In this document: positions 42,500 to 51,277 of the stretch, in pieces
Position numbering within the stretch: position 1 is the first letter of the stretch
Layout: every line of letters starts with the position of its first letter
NCBI GenBank assembly: GCA_963662395.1
Contig: OY759511.1
Span: 3,968,001-4,032,000, forward strand
Origin: JAPOXR01 sp963662395
GTDB taxonomy: Bacteria; Pseudomonadota; Alphaproteobacteria; Rhodobacterales; Rhodobacteraceae
DNA length: 64,000 nt
Direction of reading: 5' to 3'
Notes under the pieces: model-generated
The model's input: only the letters and a program-made list of their open reading frames with translations
Told to the model about the DNA's origin: nothing
Database searches by the model: none
Program-made: the position numbers and the translations under genes

Positions 42500-43014
42500 C
42501 TGTCGAATTCATACCGCGCCCGCTGAACCTGCCCGCCGGCTACGAGACTTCCTGGCCAGCCGAAGGTCTCCTGCCCCCGCTCTGGGAGCCCGTCGCACTG
42601 CGCCCGCATCACAACGAGCTGACATTCAATCTCCAGGCGCTCGAGCTGAGCCTGGCATTGGGGGCGGAACGGGACGAGTACCAGCTGGCCGAACTCTACG
42701 ACCTGCGAGCCGGCCATTGGCATGCGGCTTTCGGCACCCTCGCTCCGCCGCAGACCTTCCGGCTCCTTGACCAACTGATGGGTCCGGTGCTCCACTATCC
42801 GGATTTCCGGTCGGTTTACGCACGGATCAACGACGCGGGAAAGGTTTCGTCCTATGTATCGGCGGTGCGGAATGAAGGCGTGATCCAGGATGTGCTGCCG
42901 TTCGGCTCCACGCTCGAGGATCTCATGCGGATCATCGGCTGGGATACCGAGTCGGTCGAAATACCGGTCGGCCGATGGTGTCCGTCCGGTGCCAATGGAC
43001 CCAGGCTGAACTGA
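42496..43014 (+). CDS. Protein of unknown function coupled to the recombinase
   Basis: A 172-residue protein whose GTG overlaps the recombinase stop codon (four bases). It has no signal peptide or membrane segment. Recognisable only as soluble and mixed alpha/beta: LYDLRAGHWHAAFGTLAPPQ, TFRLLDQLMGPVLHYPDFRS and VLPFGSTLEDLMRIIGWD. The coupling suggests it works with the recombinase. It converges with the restriction gene on the other strand (36 bases apart). Confidence 0.55.
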   Translation: MTVEFIPRPLNLPAGYETSWPAEGLLPPLWEPVALRPHHNELTFNLQALELSLALGAERDEYQLAELYDLRAGHWHAAFGTLAPPQTFRLLDQLMGPVLHYPDFRSVYARINDAGKVSSYVSAVRNEGVIQDVLPFGSTLEDLMRIIGWDTESVEIPVGRWCPSGANGPRLN

Positions 43015-43049
43015 TGCAGGACAGTGATCTCCCGTAATGTTCACGCCGA

Positions 43050-43832
43050 TTAGCGCGCGGCCTCCGCTGCGATGTGGCCGGCGAGTTCGGAGATAAAGGT
43101 CCGCAGTCCTGTCAATTTGCTCAACTCCGAATACTCTCCAGTCGTAGACGCGGAGCGGGAAGACATCAGAACGGCAGCCGATGTGTAGAGCTGTTCCTGC
43201 ATCAGTTTCCGGCAAAGTATGCTGTATCGAGTTCCATAGGAGGCGGCCCGGAACTCTGGGAAAATTGGGAAATGCGGGGAGACATTCTTGACCGGATTGC
43301 GGGATTCCTTCGCATCTTCGACCAGGATCAGCCAGCCAACAAAGGGGCGTAGCTGCTCACCGAACGCACCCTCGCGATAGGCTGTCCAGAGATCGAGAGC
43401 GGTCCCGATGGCTTCCTCTGTCCGGTTGTTGAAATTGTTGCCGAAGGACGGACCGACCTGGCTCTTGAATTCAAGTGCGGCGATCAGCTGGCCACGGTTG
43501 ATCACGAGGACATCCCAAAGCTTGGTGGGTCGAAAGTAACCCGGCAGGGTCAGGACGCGTCGCTTTAGGTAAATGTCGGCGAGGGCGAGACCGTTGGCGC
43601 GCACGACATGAGTAACGAGTGCGATAAAACCGTCCATGTTTTTGCCAGCGGTGACGCCTGCGCGCTCCCCTTGATCAGCTTTCCCTGCCTTGACTTGCTT
43701 TCGCTGTGCCTGCTCGCGGCTGGCCCAAAACATCTGCACGGCTTCGCGGGCCCTGTCTTCGTAATTGACGAGGTCGATCGGCAAGGCAGAACTCCCTTCA
43801 ACTGCCGCCGCCGCCGAATATGGCGCGTTCAT
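43050..43832 (-). CDS. PaeR7I-like type II restriction endonuclease
   Basis: A 260-residue protein (PaeR7I has 246). DVLVINRGQLIAALEFKSQV carries the PD-(D/E)XK-type catalytic D...ExK, and GPSFGNNFNNRTEEAIGTAL, RPFVGWLILVEDAKESRNPV and CRKLMQEQLYTSAAVL match the PaeR7I family, which cuts CTCGAG. The start at 43832 (MNAPYSAAAAVEGSSALPID) lies 35 bases inside the end of the methylase gene, so the pair is coupled with the methylase first. The predicted specificity is inference from family resemblance. Confidence 0.85.
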   Translation of the reverse strand: MNAPYSAAAAVEGSSALPIDLVNYEDRAREAVQMFWASREQAQRKQVKAGKADQGERAGVTAGKNMDGFIALVTHVVRANGLALADIYLKRRVLTLPGYFRPTKLWDVLVINRGQLIAALEFKSQVGPSFGNNFNNRTEEAIGTALDLWTAYREGAFGEQLRPFVGWLILVEDAKESRNPVKNVSPHFPIFPEFRAASYGTRYSILCRKLMQEQLYTSAAVLMSSRSASTTGEYSELSKLTGLRTFISELAGHIAAEAAR

Positions 43833-45528
43833 CGACATTGAAGTTGTAGAGATCAAAGACAATCTGATTGCATGCTTCGATGTCACCTGCCTGGGCAGCG
43901 CCGACGAGGCGGTGTATCGCGTCGCAGGGAACATCGGAACATTCCGGCAGCCGTATGCGGCGAAGGTACTGTGCCTGAAAGCGCAGGTATCCGCCCCGCA
44001 TCCGGGTCGAATAGGCAGCAACGAACAGGTGGGCGATGCCGGAAAGCAGAATGGCTTGAAGTGCCCGGAGCTCCCAGCGGCTGGACGTGATGTAGTAGAG
44101 GTTGTGGTGGGGGTAGAGCTTCCCGTCTTCGTAGACGATCTGGGCCTTGCCCTTGATATCGGGAATGAGGAGTTTTGGCGTTCGTGCCAGGGCCGGGTAA
44201 ATCCGGTCGATAGTGCGGTACCATTTGGATGGGTTTTGCAGCGCGGTGTGACGCTTGGCAATCTGGGCCTTTCGGTCTTCCAAGTGGCGCTTCAGGCGAG
44301 GGTAGTTGTCAAGTGCGACCAGCCCACCTTCGTCGGCAAATGGGTTGACAACTCCGAGGCCACGCCATTCCACCTCACCCGAGATGATGTCACGCGACAT
44401 GGCCAGGGGGAGCTTGCGGCCGTCTTCCACGTCGAGATCCATGAATGGACCGATGAACGCCTCGTCGGCGCCGGTGGCAACCCCGATACCGACTTTGCAC
44501 CCTGCGTCTTCGATCGCGGGGAATTCCCTTTCCAGACGCCTGACAATCGCGAGGCGGTCGGGTGTGTCCAGAATCCACGGCTGCGAACCGTTGGGAACCG
44601 TTGCCACCTGCTTGATCGGAGAGGCTGGCAAAGGCGGCAAGGCGTCGGTCAGTTGGCTGGCCAATGCAGTCAGCGAAGACGAGCTGATCTCGGGTCGGCA
44701 CGCTATCCGTGTTGTGCCAGGCTCCTGGCGACTGATGACGAAGACGGCCGGATAGGTGATCACATCCGAATGAAAGGCGGGTGTGTCGAACATGTCGACA
44801 TAGATCTCGAGATGAAATTCTTCCGATACAAGGCGGCGCAGTGGCCCGCCGTAGCGGTTCTTCATCCAACGGTCAGCGCAGATGAAGCCCAGCTTGCCAC
44901 CGTCGCACAATTGAGTCAGCGATCGCTCGAAGAATGGAATGTAGATGTCAGCGCGGTCGAAGATCGTGCTGTACCGGTTTCGATACTCGGCGATCAACGC
45001 GTCCGGGATCAGTTCGTGCCGAATGTAAGGCGGATTGCCGACGACAAAATGGACAGGGAGTGGCAAATCGGCGAGCAGGAAATCACCATGAATCAGCCAG
45101 GAATCGAGGAGCGACGAGGCATCGGCACGACAAACTCCCGCGTCTTGGAGGAGCCGGTCCAGCTTGGAGCGCGTAGATTCGAACGAGGTCTGGTGCAACT
45201 CGACGGCACGAATGCAGTTCGAGAGATCTGCCATTTGGCCGGCCCTTGGCAGACTTCGCCGTGCCGTGAGGAGGCGCTCCACGGCCGCGAGCAGAAAGCT
45301 GCCATCGCCAAATGACGGCTCCAGGAGGTGAAGTTCGTGCAGCGGTCGGTCCGGGGTGTAACCGACAAGGTCAAGAATGAAGTCGACCACCTCTCGTCGC
45401 GTGAAAATTGCGCCGCGTTCTTCAGTGCCCGCCTCGGACAAATGATTGAGCATCTCCTCGACAGGGCAAAACTCGGGCAAGCGTGCTTGCTTGGCCAAAG
45501 GCCGCTGAACGGGCAATGTTTCGGACAT
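43798..45528 (-). CDS. Adenine-specific DNA methyltransferase of the PaeR7I-like system
   Basis: A 576-residue protein. Motif I LHLLEPSFGDGSFLLAAVER and motif IV VHFVVGNPPYIRHELIPDAL (NPPY) place it among gamma-type N6-adenine methyltransferases. A C-terminal target-recognition region follows (EGRK-type motif, HHNLYYITSSRWELRALQAI). It protects the recognition site of the downstream nuclease. Starts two bases after the ribbon-helix-helix gene; the three genes form one operon. Confidence 0.92.
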   Translation of the reverse strand: MSETLPVQRPLAKQARLPEFCPVEEMLNHLSEAGTEERGAIFTRREVVDFILDLVGYTPDRPLHELHLLEPSFGDGSFLLAAVERLLTARRSLPRAGQMADLSNCIRAVELHQTSFESTRSKLDRLLQDAGVCRADASSLLDSWLIHGDFLLADLPLPVHFVVGNPPYIRHELIPDALIAEYRNRYSTIFDRADIYIPFFERSLTQLCDGGKLGFICADRWMKNRYGGPLRRLVSEEFHLEIYVDMFDTPAFHSDVITYPAVFVISRQEPGTTRIACRPEISSSSLTALASQLTDALPPLPASPIKQVATVPNGSQPWILDTPDRLAIVRRLEREFPAIEDAGCKVGIGVATGADEAFIGPFMDLDVEDGRKLPLAMSRDIISGEVEWRGLGVVNPFADEGGLVALDNYPRLKRHLEDRKAQIAKRHTALQNPSKWYRTIDRIYPALARTPKLLIPDIKGKAQIVYEDGKLYPHHNLYYITSSRWELRALQAILLSGIAHLFVAAYSTRMRGGYLRFQAQYLRRIRLPECSDVPCDAIHRLVGAAQAGDIEACNQIVFDLYNFNVDERAIFGGGGS

Positions 45529-45530
45529 GA

Positions 45531-45722
45531 TTACGCGCCTGCTGCAGTTGGCTTGTTTGGGCAGGCGATTTCCAGCCGGTATGAGCCCTCGCGCTGATGC
45601 CGCTCAAGAAAATCGCTCATGAGTCTGCGAATGAGCCACGACACCGTGATGTCATTGTCCTGTGCTATGCGAGTCATGGACGCATAGTCGTCAGGTTGAA
45701 CCGTGATCGTGATGCGCTTCAT
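45531..45722 (-). CDS. Ribbon-helix-helix (CopG-like) regulator of the restriction-modification operon
   Basis: A 63-residue protein: MKRITITVQPDDYASMTRIA is the DNA-contacting beta strand and first helix, followed by DNDITVSWLIRRLMSDFLER, the second helix of a MetJ/Arc/CopG fold. First gene of the operon with methylase and nuclease, so it is probably the autoregulatory control protein that delays nuclease expression. A near-perfect palindrome 30 bases upstream is the likely operator. Confidence 0.8.
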   Translation of the reverse strand: MKRITITVQPDDYASMTRIAQDNDITVSWLIRRLMSDFLERHQREGSYRLEIACPNKPTAAGA

Positions 45723-45751
45723 GGGTCAGTCCGAGCGATTCTTGGGTAATG

Positions 45752-45764
45752 CATCAAGTTGATG
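45752..45764 (-). promoter_or_regulatory. Palindromic operator-like site upstream of the RHH regulator
   Basis: CATCAAGTTGATG is a perfect 6-bp inverted repeat around one central base, extended almost symmetrically to TGCATCAAGTTGATGTA. It overlaps an AT-rich stretch (TATAAT on the plus strand, ATTATACAT on the minus strand) that could hold a -10 element. Likely bound by the regulator encoded at 45531-45722. Confidence 0.5.
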
Positions 45765-46239
45765 TATAATGTCATACTCTTGCGACAATACCTAGGGCGA
45801 ACGCAAATCCAGGACCAAATCTGGCTTCCTTTGGTAAGAATGGGTCGGACCGCTTAACAGTCCGGCGCGAACACGTGGATATCCGCGGGTTTGGAAGAGC
45901 AAGGCAGTCATTGTCCAGTGGAAGGTGAATCGTGGTAGGTTTTCGGCGCTTTGTGTCACACAATCCGGCTTGCGTAGCATTGGTGTCTCACAACACGGTT
46001 CACGAAACACCAGTGAAGACTTCAATGCGCCTTCTCACCGTGAGCGATCAAAGTACGGCATCGATTTCGGCCCTGGACCGTTTTATCGCCCGACTTGCGG
46101 TCGCTTCCCTATTCCAATATCCGAGTCATCTCCGCTCCGTCGGCCATTCTCCAGGCCGCTGGGTATACAAACTTGGTACCTCGCTTCTTGTGCCCCGTTT
46201 TACTTTCACCAACAACGCAACCTGATCACCGAGCACTCA
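45765..46239. other. Intergenic region between divergent restriction-modification and defence operons
   Basis: About 475 bases, visibly less GC-rich than its surroundings. No gene is supportable; the open frames through it lack homology. It must contain the promoters of both divergent operons. Confidence 0.5.
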
Positions 46240-46403
46240 ATGGTTCACTTTCCCATCCTTCGCCAGATGCAGGTCGACGACTTCGGTCTCTTCCCCGGCT
46301 CGGACGAGCATGCGCCGGGGCCTCGAATCGATTTCCAGCCTGGTCTGACGCTTGTTGTCGGCGCCAACGGTCTGGGAAAAACCACCCTCGTTACTCTGAT
46401 TTA

Positions 46404-47708
46404 GGATACTCGCCAAAATAACTTGTCCATTCAGTGTAGATGTTGTACCATGCTGCCATGGATTGTATGGTTGAGACTTTGCAGCACAAGTTCGAGATGA
46501 TGCGCCCGGTTCTGGACGAACGGGGACGCCGTCTCTGGGCCGGCGTCGAGGCCAGCGCCATCGGCCGGGGCGGGATTTCACGCGTGGCCGAGGCAACAGG
46601 TCTTTCGCGGACCACGATCCGGCAGGGAATCAGGGATGTCGCGCAGGCAAACCGGGAGTCTGCCGAGGCCAGTCCAGCCGATGGAAGAGTGCGAAAGCCG
46701 GGCGGCGGGCGCAAGCGGCTGACCGAGAGGGACCCGCAGCTGGTATCCGCCCTCGAGGCACAGTTGGAGCCGGTAACCTGTGGTGGCCCGGAATCTCCGC
46801 TGCGCTGGACCTGCAACAGCGCCGCCTCGCTGGCGGCGCGGATGGAGGCCGAGGGCCATCCGGCCTCCGAGCGCACGGTGAACCGCCTGCTGCATGAACT
46901 CGGCTACTCCCTCCAGGCCAATCGCAAGACCATCGAGGGCAGGCAACATCCGGACCGGGATGCGCAGTTCCGGAGGATCAATCGCCGGGTCCTTGCATTC
47001 CAGAAGCTGGGCCAGCCGGTGATCTCGGTAGACACCAAGAAGAAGGAACTGGTGGGCCCGTTTCGAAATGGCGGCAAGGAATGGCATCCCAAGGGCCGCC
47101 CGTGGCCCGTGAACATGCATGACTTCCCGGATCCCGATCTTGGCCGGGCCATACCTTACGGTGTATATGACATGACCACCAATACCGGCCGGGTCAGTGT
47201 CGGCATTACCAGTGACACCGCTGAATTCGCCGTGGAGACCATACGGCGCTGGTGGGAGCGGATGGGCTCCCCGCTCTGGCCGGATGCCAGGCGATTGCTG
47301 ATCACCGCCGATGGCGGTGGCTCGAACAGTAGCCGCAACCGCTTGTGGAAGCTGGAGATCCAGCGTCTGGCAGACCGGCTGGGGCTGACCATCTCCATCT
47401 GCCACTTTCCGCCAGGCACCAGCAAGTGGAACAAGATCGAGCACCGCATGTTCTGCCACATCACCCAGAACTGGCGCGGCAAGCCGCTGCTCAGCCACCA
47501 GGTGATCGTGAACCTGATTGCCGCCACCACCACCAGGGCCGGACTTTCGATCCGCTCCGATATCGACGAGAGAGAGTATGCAACCGGCATCAAGGTCACC
47601 GACAACGAGATGGAGGGGCTCTCGATCAGGCGGGCCGGCTTTCACGGCGAGTGGAACTACACCCTGCTGCCGCGGTGTTGAATGGGCAGGTTAATTTGGC
47701 GAGTGTCC
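46404..47708 (+). mobile_element. ISAzo13-family insertion sequence, 1305 bp, intact
   Basis: Imperfect 30-bp terminal inverted repeats (left begins GGATACTCGCCAAAATAACT; right, read inwards, begins GGACACTCGCCAAATTAACC) are flanked by a 3-bp duplication TTA (46401-46403 and 47709-47711). The single transposase gene is full length and its stop codon lies in the right repeat. Inserted in the ATPase gene of the defence operon. Confidence 0.9.
46440..47681 (+). CDS. ISAzo13-family transposase
   Basis: A 413-residue, apparently intact transposase. Signature blocks: an N-terminal helix-turn-helix (RGGISRVAEATGLSRTTIRQ), then GGGRKRLTERDPQLVSALE, PVISVDTKKKELVGPFRNGG, RRLLITADGGGSNSSRNRLW and ICHFPPGTSKWNKIEHRMFC (DDE-type catalytic acids in VDTKKKE, TADGG and the NKIEHR glutamate). 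The start may be 46440 or the ATG 18 bases later. It moves its own IS. Confidence 0.93.
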   Translation: MLYHAAMDCMVETLQHKFEMMRPVLDERGRRLWAGVEASAIGRGGISRVAEATGLSRTTIRQGIRDVAQANRESAEASPADGRVRKPGGGRKRLTERDPQLVSALEAQLEPVTCGGPESPLRWTCNSAASLAARMEAEGHPASERTVNRLLHELGYSLQANRKTIEGRQHPDRDAQFRRINRRVLAFQKLGQPVISVDTKKKELVGPFRNGGKEWHPKGRPWPVNMHDFPDPDLGRAIPYGVYDMTTNTGRVSVGITSDTAEFAVETIRRWWERMGSPLWPDARRLLITADGGGSNSSRNRLWKLEIQRLADRLGLTISICHFPPGTSKWNKIEHRMFCHITQNWRGKPLLSHQVIVNLIAATTTRAGLSIRSDIDEREYATGIKVTDNEMEGLSIRRAGFHGEWNYTLLPRC

Positions 47709-49560
47709 TTACCGACTTCTTACCGGCCCTCACGACTTCCCTTCGCTTGCTGGCCAGGAAGAGCTCGGTTCCCGAAGACTCCAGGCCCGCCCCCTTCCAC
47801 CAACCGAGCGCAGTTTTTTTGCCCAACGCGTTGCCGACAGGGCGGAAAACGCTATTGCTCGTCTCTCCGTCTCTTTTGGATCACACGCGCTTTCCATAGA
47901 ACGAAAGCTGAGCACGCTGGAACTGGTTCGCCTGACTCTTGACGGCCGGGCTCTTCCCACGAACGAAGACGCCTACCAAGGCACCCTAGTCGAGCTTGCC
48001 AACCTCGGTTCCTTTGGGGATTTCGTCCTGATGCTGCGTTTCATCGTCTTCTACTTCGAAGATCGCCGCGCTCTGGTCTGGGACCAGACGGCGCAACGCC
48101 AGATTCTCCGCATGCTGTTCCTGCCGCCCGAGTCAGCCAAGACTTGGACGGAACAGGAGCGCTCCATTCTTGAGACCGACAGCCGCATGCGTAATCTTCG
48201 CTCTGCCCTGACACGCGAGCAGCGATCCCTCACCCGCGCCGAACGGCGGGCGCAAAGCGGGGAGGCCCTGCGCGATCAACTCGGGGCTTTCGAGCAGCAG
48301 CAAAGAATCGACGTCGAGAGGTTGGAGGTTCTCGACAGCACCACTCTCGAACTGGATTCGCTCCGCCATAGAGCCCGACTTGGTTTTCTGTCGGTGGAGC
48401 AAGACAGGGAAGCGCGGCTGCGGGCATTCGAACGTGCTAAGCTCCTCGCCCTCGACGCCCGATTCCCCAATCAGGCCGACACGGCGAAGTACATCCTCGC
48501 TCACCTTATGAGCGAGAACGAGTGTCTGGCTTGCGGCGCGACAGCCCCCGAGGCAGCGGCAGGATTTATTTCACGGCTGGACACCCAGCATTGCGTGGTA
48601 TGCAATTCCGACTTGGCCTCCACGCAGAACATCGTACCGTCCGCATCAATCGCCGACCGTCGAGTCGCGGAAGCCGAAAGCGCGCTTGAAGACGCCGACC
48701 GCCAGCTGGCAGGTGCCAAGTCAGCACTTGAGCAAGCAGAAGCTACCTACTTGGACCATACGCTCCAATGTGCTCAGCTCGACAGCCGCGTCGCAGACCG
48801 CGCGCTTCGCATCAGCCAGATCGTCGACCAGTTGCCGCCTTCGGAACGCGATATCCGCGAGCAGCGCGATGTACTGTCGGTTCTGCGGACACGAGTCGAC
48901 GCGTTGAGCAAGAAACTCGCCGAAATGCGCGCGACCTTCCGTTCGTTCGTGGACGAGAACACCGCGAGCGTCGTCCAGGCCTCCGAACGCGTGGAGCAGG
49001 TCTTCACCGAATACGCTCAGGGGTTTCTGGAAGAGGAGGTGAGCATTACCCGCGCGTCCCACATGGCGCGCGTGGGCCAGGGCGGCCAGTCGATCGAGTT
49101 TCCCTCCTATGCCCTCGACATGACCGGATCGAACTTCCTGGACAAAGTGCGCCGCGCCGGACCCTCTGACGTCTCCGAGTCCCAGCGCGAGTTCATCGAC
49201 CTCGCCTTCCGCATGGCGCTGATAAAGGCTGCCTCGCAGTCCGGTTTCGGCAGCTTGGTAATCGACACGCCAGAATCCTCTCTCGACGTGGTGTTCGCCA
49301 GACGCGCGGCCGAAATCCTGCTTCGGTTTGGTTCTCCAGATGGTGACAACCGCCTGATCGTCACATCAAATCTTGTCGAAGGGTCCTTGATCCCGACTTT
49401 GACAGGCGCGGCCGAAGCGGACGACTGGGACACCTCCCGAGTGATCGATCTCTTCGATATCGCGAAGCTGACCCGCGCGATCCTGCACTCCGAACAGGAT
49501 TACGCGGACGCGCGCAGGCAAATGTTCGGCACCGCCAGCGGCGGCGCGGGTTGACCGGCC

Positions 49561-50232
49561 ATGCCTTTGCCAACGCCTGCAGGCGATCCGTACACCGCCT
49601 CCGTTCGCCGCCGCGTGAGAATCGTAACATTGCTCGACGCCGCGAATCATGCCGGCATGACGCCGATGCCGATTCTCCATTTTCATGCGGTGGCATACTT
49701 GGCGAATGTTCTGGCGCCTGTCTGGGAGCTGGGCGCGCATGACGGCAAGTTGCTGAAACGCCGCGGCGGTCCTTTCTACCCGGCCCTGCAAAAGGATCTC
49801 GACAGGCTGACCGGCATGGGGCTGGTTTACCTCACCTGCCTTCGCCACGAAGAAGAAGCGCCGGGTCGATGGCGTCTCGAAGGGTCCTATGACCTCAACT
49901 ACCGCTTCGCCGCCCCGATTCTCAAACGTCTGCGAACAATCTCCGAAGACGAGCGCCTGACCTTGGCCTATGTAGGCGAACTCTTGCTCGCCCTGTCATC
50001 GCTTAGCGACGCCGATCTTGATACTGCAATGCAGGAGGATGCCACCTATTCCGATCCCCACGTGACAGAAGGGAACGTCATTGACTTTGCGGAATGGTCC
50101 GACAGGAACTGGACCGCGAGCGCCGCCGAGCACTTCAGGGACATCCTTCCGTCCGGAGACCGCACCACTCCGGGCGAGAAGCTTCATCTCTACGTCGCGC
50201 ATCTGCACCGGAGACTGCACGGTGCCCGCTAG
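49561..50232 (+). CDS. Middle component of the ATPase-nuclease defence operon
   Basis: A 223-residue soluble protein starting six bases after the ATPase stop. Recognisable block: PILHFHAVAYLANVLAPVWE, then DGKLLKRRGGPFYPALQKDL, DRLTGMGLVYL, which looks like a winged-helix-type segment of 'ABC-3C middle component' proteins. It overlaps the nuclease gene by 11 bases. In three-component systems this protein bridges the ATPase sensor and the effector. Naming rests on context plus this motif. Confidence 0.6.
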   Translation: MPLPTPAGDPYTASVRRRVRIVTLLDAANHAGMTPMPILHFHAVAYLANVLAPVWELGAHDGKLLKRRGGPFYPALQKDLDRLTGMGLVYLTCLRHEEEAPGRWRLEGSYDLNYRFAAPILKRLRTISEDERLTLAYVGELLLALSSLSDADLDTAMQEDATYSDPHVTEGNVIDFAEWSDRNWTASAAEHFRDILPSGDRTTPGEKLHLYVAHLHRRLHGAR

Positions 50233-51274
50233 GCTTGGCCCCTGGACCGATGCCGACCTCGTCACCACTGCTCGATCGCACACGGGCATCGGCGCTGACC
50301 AGGAGTTGCTCCCCGGCCTCCGGTTCCGGAGAAATGTCACAAAGCTTCTCAAGCGCAGGAAGTCAGTTGAAGACGCAAGGCGGGATTCCCTGGCCGTCTT
50401 TATCCTCGCTCCTCACCCGCCGGATCGGGTGACGCATGCTCGCATACCTATGCTGGACAACGGCCGCACCGAGGTCGTCGGCAGGATCTGGTTCGTCAAC
50501 GAAGCCGTTCGAACGGGTCACTATATCGAGGATGTCTCCGACGACGATGCCGTAGTGTTCGACACGATCTGCACACAGATCGGTCTGGGAGATAGTCCGA
50601 CGATCATCTTCGACCCGCGATTGGCCAACCCCGAGATCCGGTTTTATCCCGAAGGCCTCTCGGGCCCGGACACATGCAATGTGCATGCAATATCGGACAC
50701 CGAAGTTTCCCCCGAGACCATCAATCGGGTCGTTGAACGCATCTATGAGAATTCCTTCATTACACCGGACGCCAAAGTGTCCGGCGCCCCATCGGTCTGG
50801 CAGAATTCCTGCCGATGCTGGCCTTCCCGCAACGCCGAGGCAGTCATCCAGGCGCACCTCAAGACAGGACTTCATGCCTATTTCTTCGATTGCGAAATCC
50901 GCCATGAGCAACCGTCCAGGGCGGGACGACTCGACCTAGAAATAGAGCGGGTCGATCCCAATGATTCTTTCACCATTACCCGCCTCGCCGTAATCGAACT
51001 GAAGGTCCTGCGGTCCTTCCGGTACAACGGTCGCCCGACACGGGCTAGGGCAATTCCGAGATGGATCACCAAGGGCGTCCGGCAAGTGATTGCATACCGA
51101 AACGAGTGGGATGTCCAGTCAGGGCTCCTCATGTGCTTCGACATGCGTGACGCCGATACCGGAGAGCAGTGTTTCTCGCACGTCGCGTCATTCGCCGAGG
51201 ATCAATCTGTCTTCCTGTCTCGGTGGTTTCTTTACAACACGTCCGTGGCCTATCGCGACGCCGGCCTCGCCTGA
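50222..51274 (+). CDS. PD-(D/E)XK nuclease-like effector of the defence operon
   Basis: A 350-residue protein from GTG 50222. The C-terminal domain has a restriction-like core: SRAGRLDLEIERVDPNDSFT, then RLAVIELKVLRSFRYNG, giving D-x(n)-ELK, and a following helix KGVRQVIAYRNEW. Two cysteines (SCRCWPSRNAEAVIQAHLK) precede the core, with the E of NAEAV a likely part of the fold. It is likely the DNA-cutting effector controlled by the ATPase. The N-terminal ~190 residues are unrecognised. Ends three bases before the convergent methyltransferase. Confidence 0.65.
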   Translation: MPARLGPWTDADLVTTARSHTGIGADQELLPGLRFRRNVTKLLKRRKSVEDARRDSLAVFILAPHPPDRVTHARIPMLDNGRTEVVGRIWFVNEAVRTGHYIEDVSDDDAVVFDTICTQIGLGDSPTIIFDPRLANPEIRFYPEGLSGPDTCNVHAISDTEVSPETINRVVERIYENSFITPDAKVSGAPSVWQNSCRCWPSRNAEAVIQAHLKTGLHAYFFDCEIRHEQPSRAGRLDLEIERVDPNDSFTITRLAVIELKVLRSFRYNGRPTRARAIPRWITKGVRQVIAYRNEWDVQSGLLMCFDMRDADTGEQCFSHVASFAEDQSVFLSRWFLYNTSVAYRDAGLA

Positions 51275-51277
51275 CTG

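Larger units (their letters stand above)
46240..49554 (+). pseudogene. SMC/ABC-like ATPase of a defence operon, split by an ISAzo13-family insertion
   Basis: Start MVHFPILRQMQVDDFGLFPG, then LTLVVGANGLGKTTLVTLI with Walker A (GANGLGKTT), then the IS at 46404-47708. Removing the IS and one TTA copy restores one frame without a break, giving a 668-residue protein (RLLTGPHDFPSLAGQEELGS directly after the junction). The second part has coiled coils with a zinc-hook-like pair (ENECLACGATAPE and TQHCVVCNSDL), an ABC signature-like VSESQREFIDLAFRMALIKA and Walker B GSLVIDTPESSLD. It resembles the ATPases of Lamassu/ABC-3C systems. Unless the IS excises, the protein is truncated after 55 residues. 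An internal ATG (48031) could still yield a Walker-A-less fragment. Confidence 0.85.
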
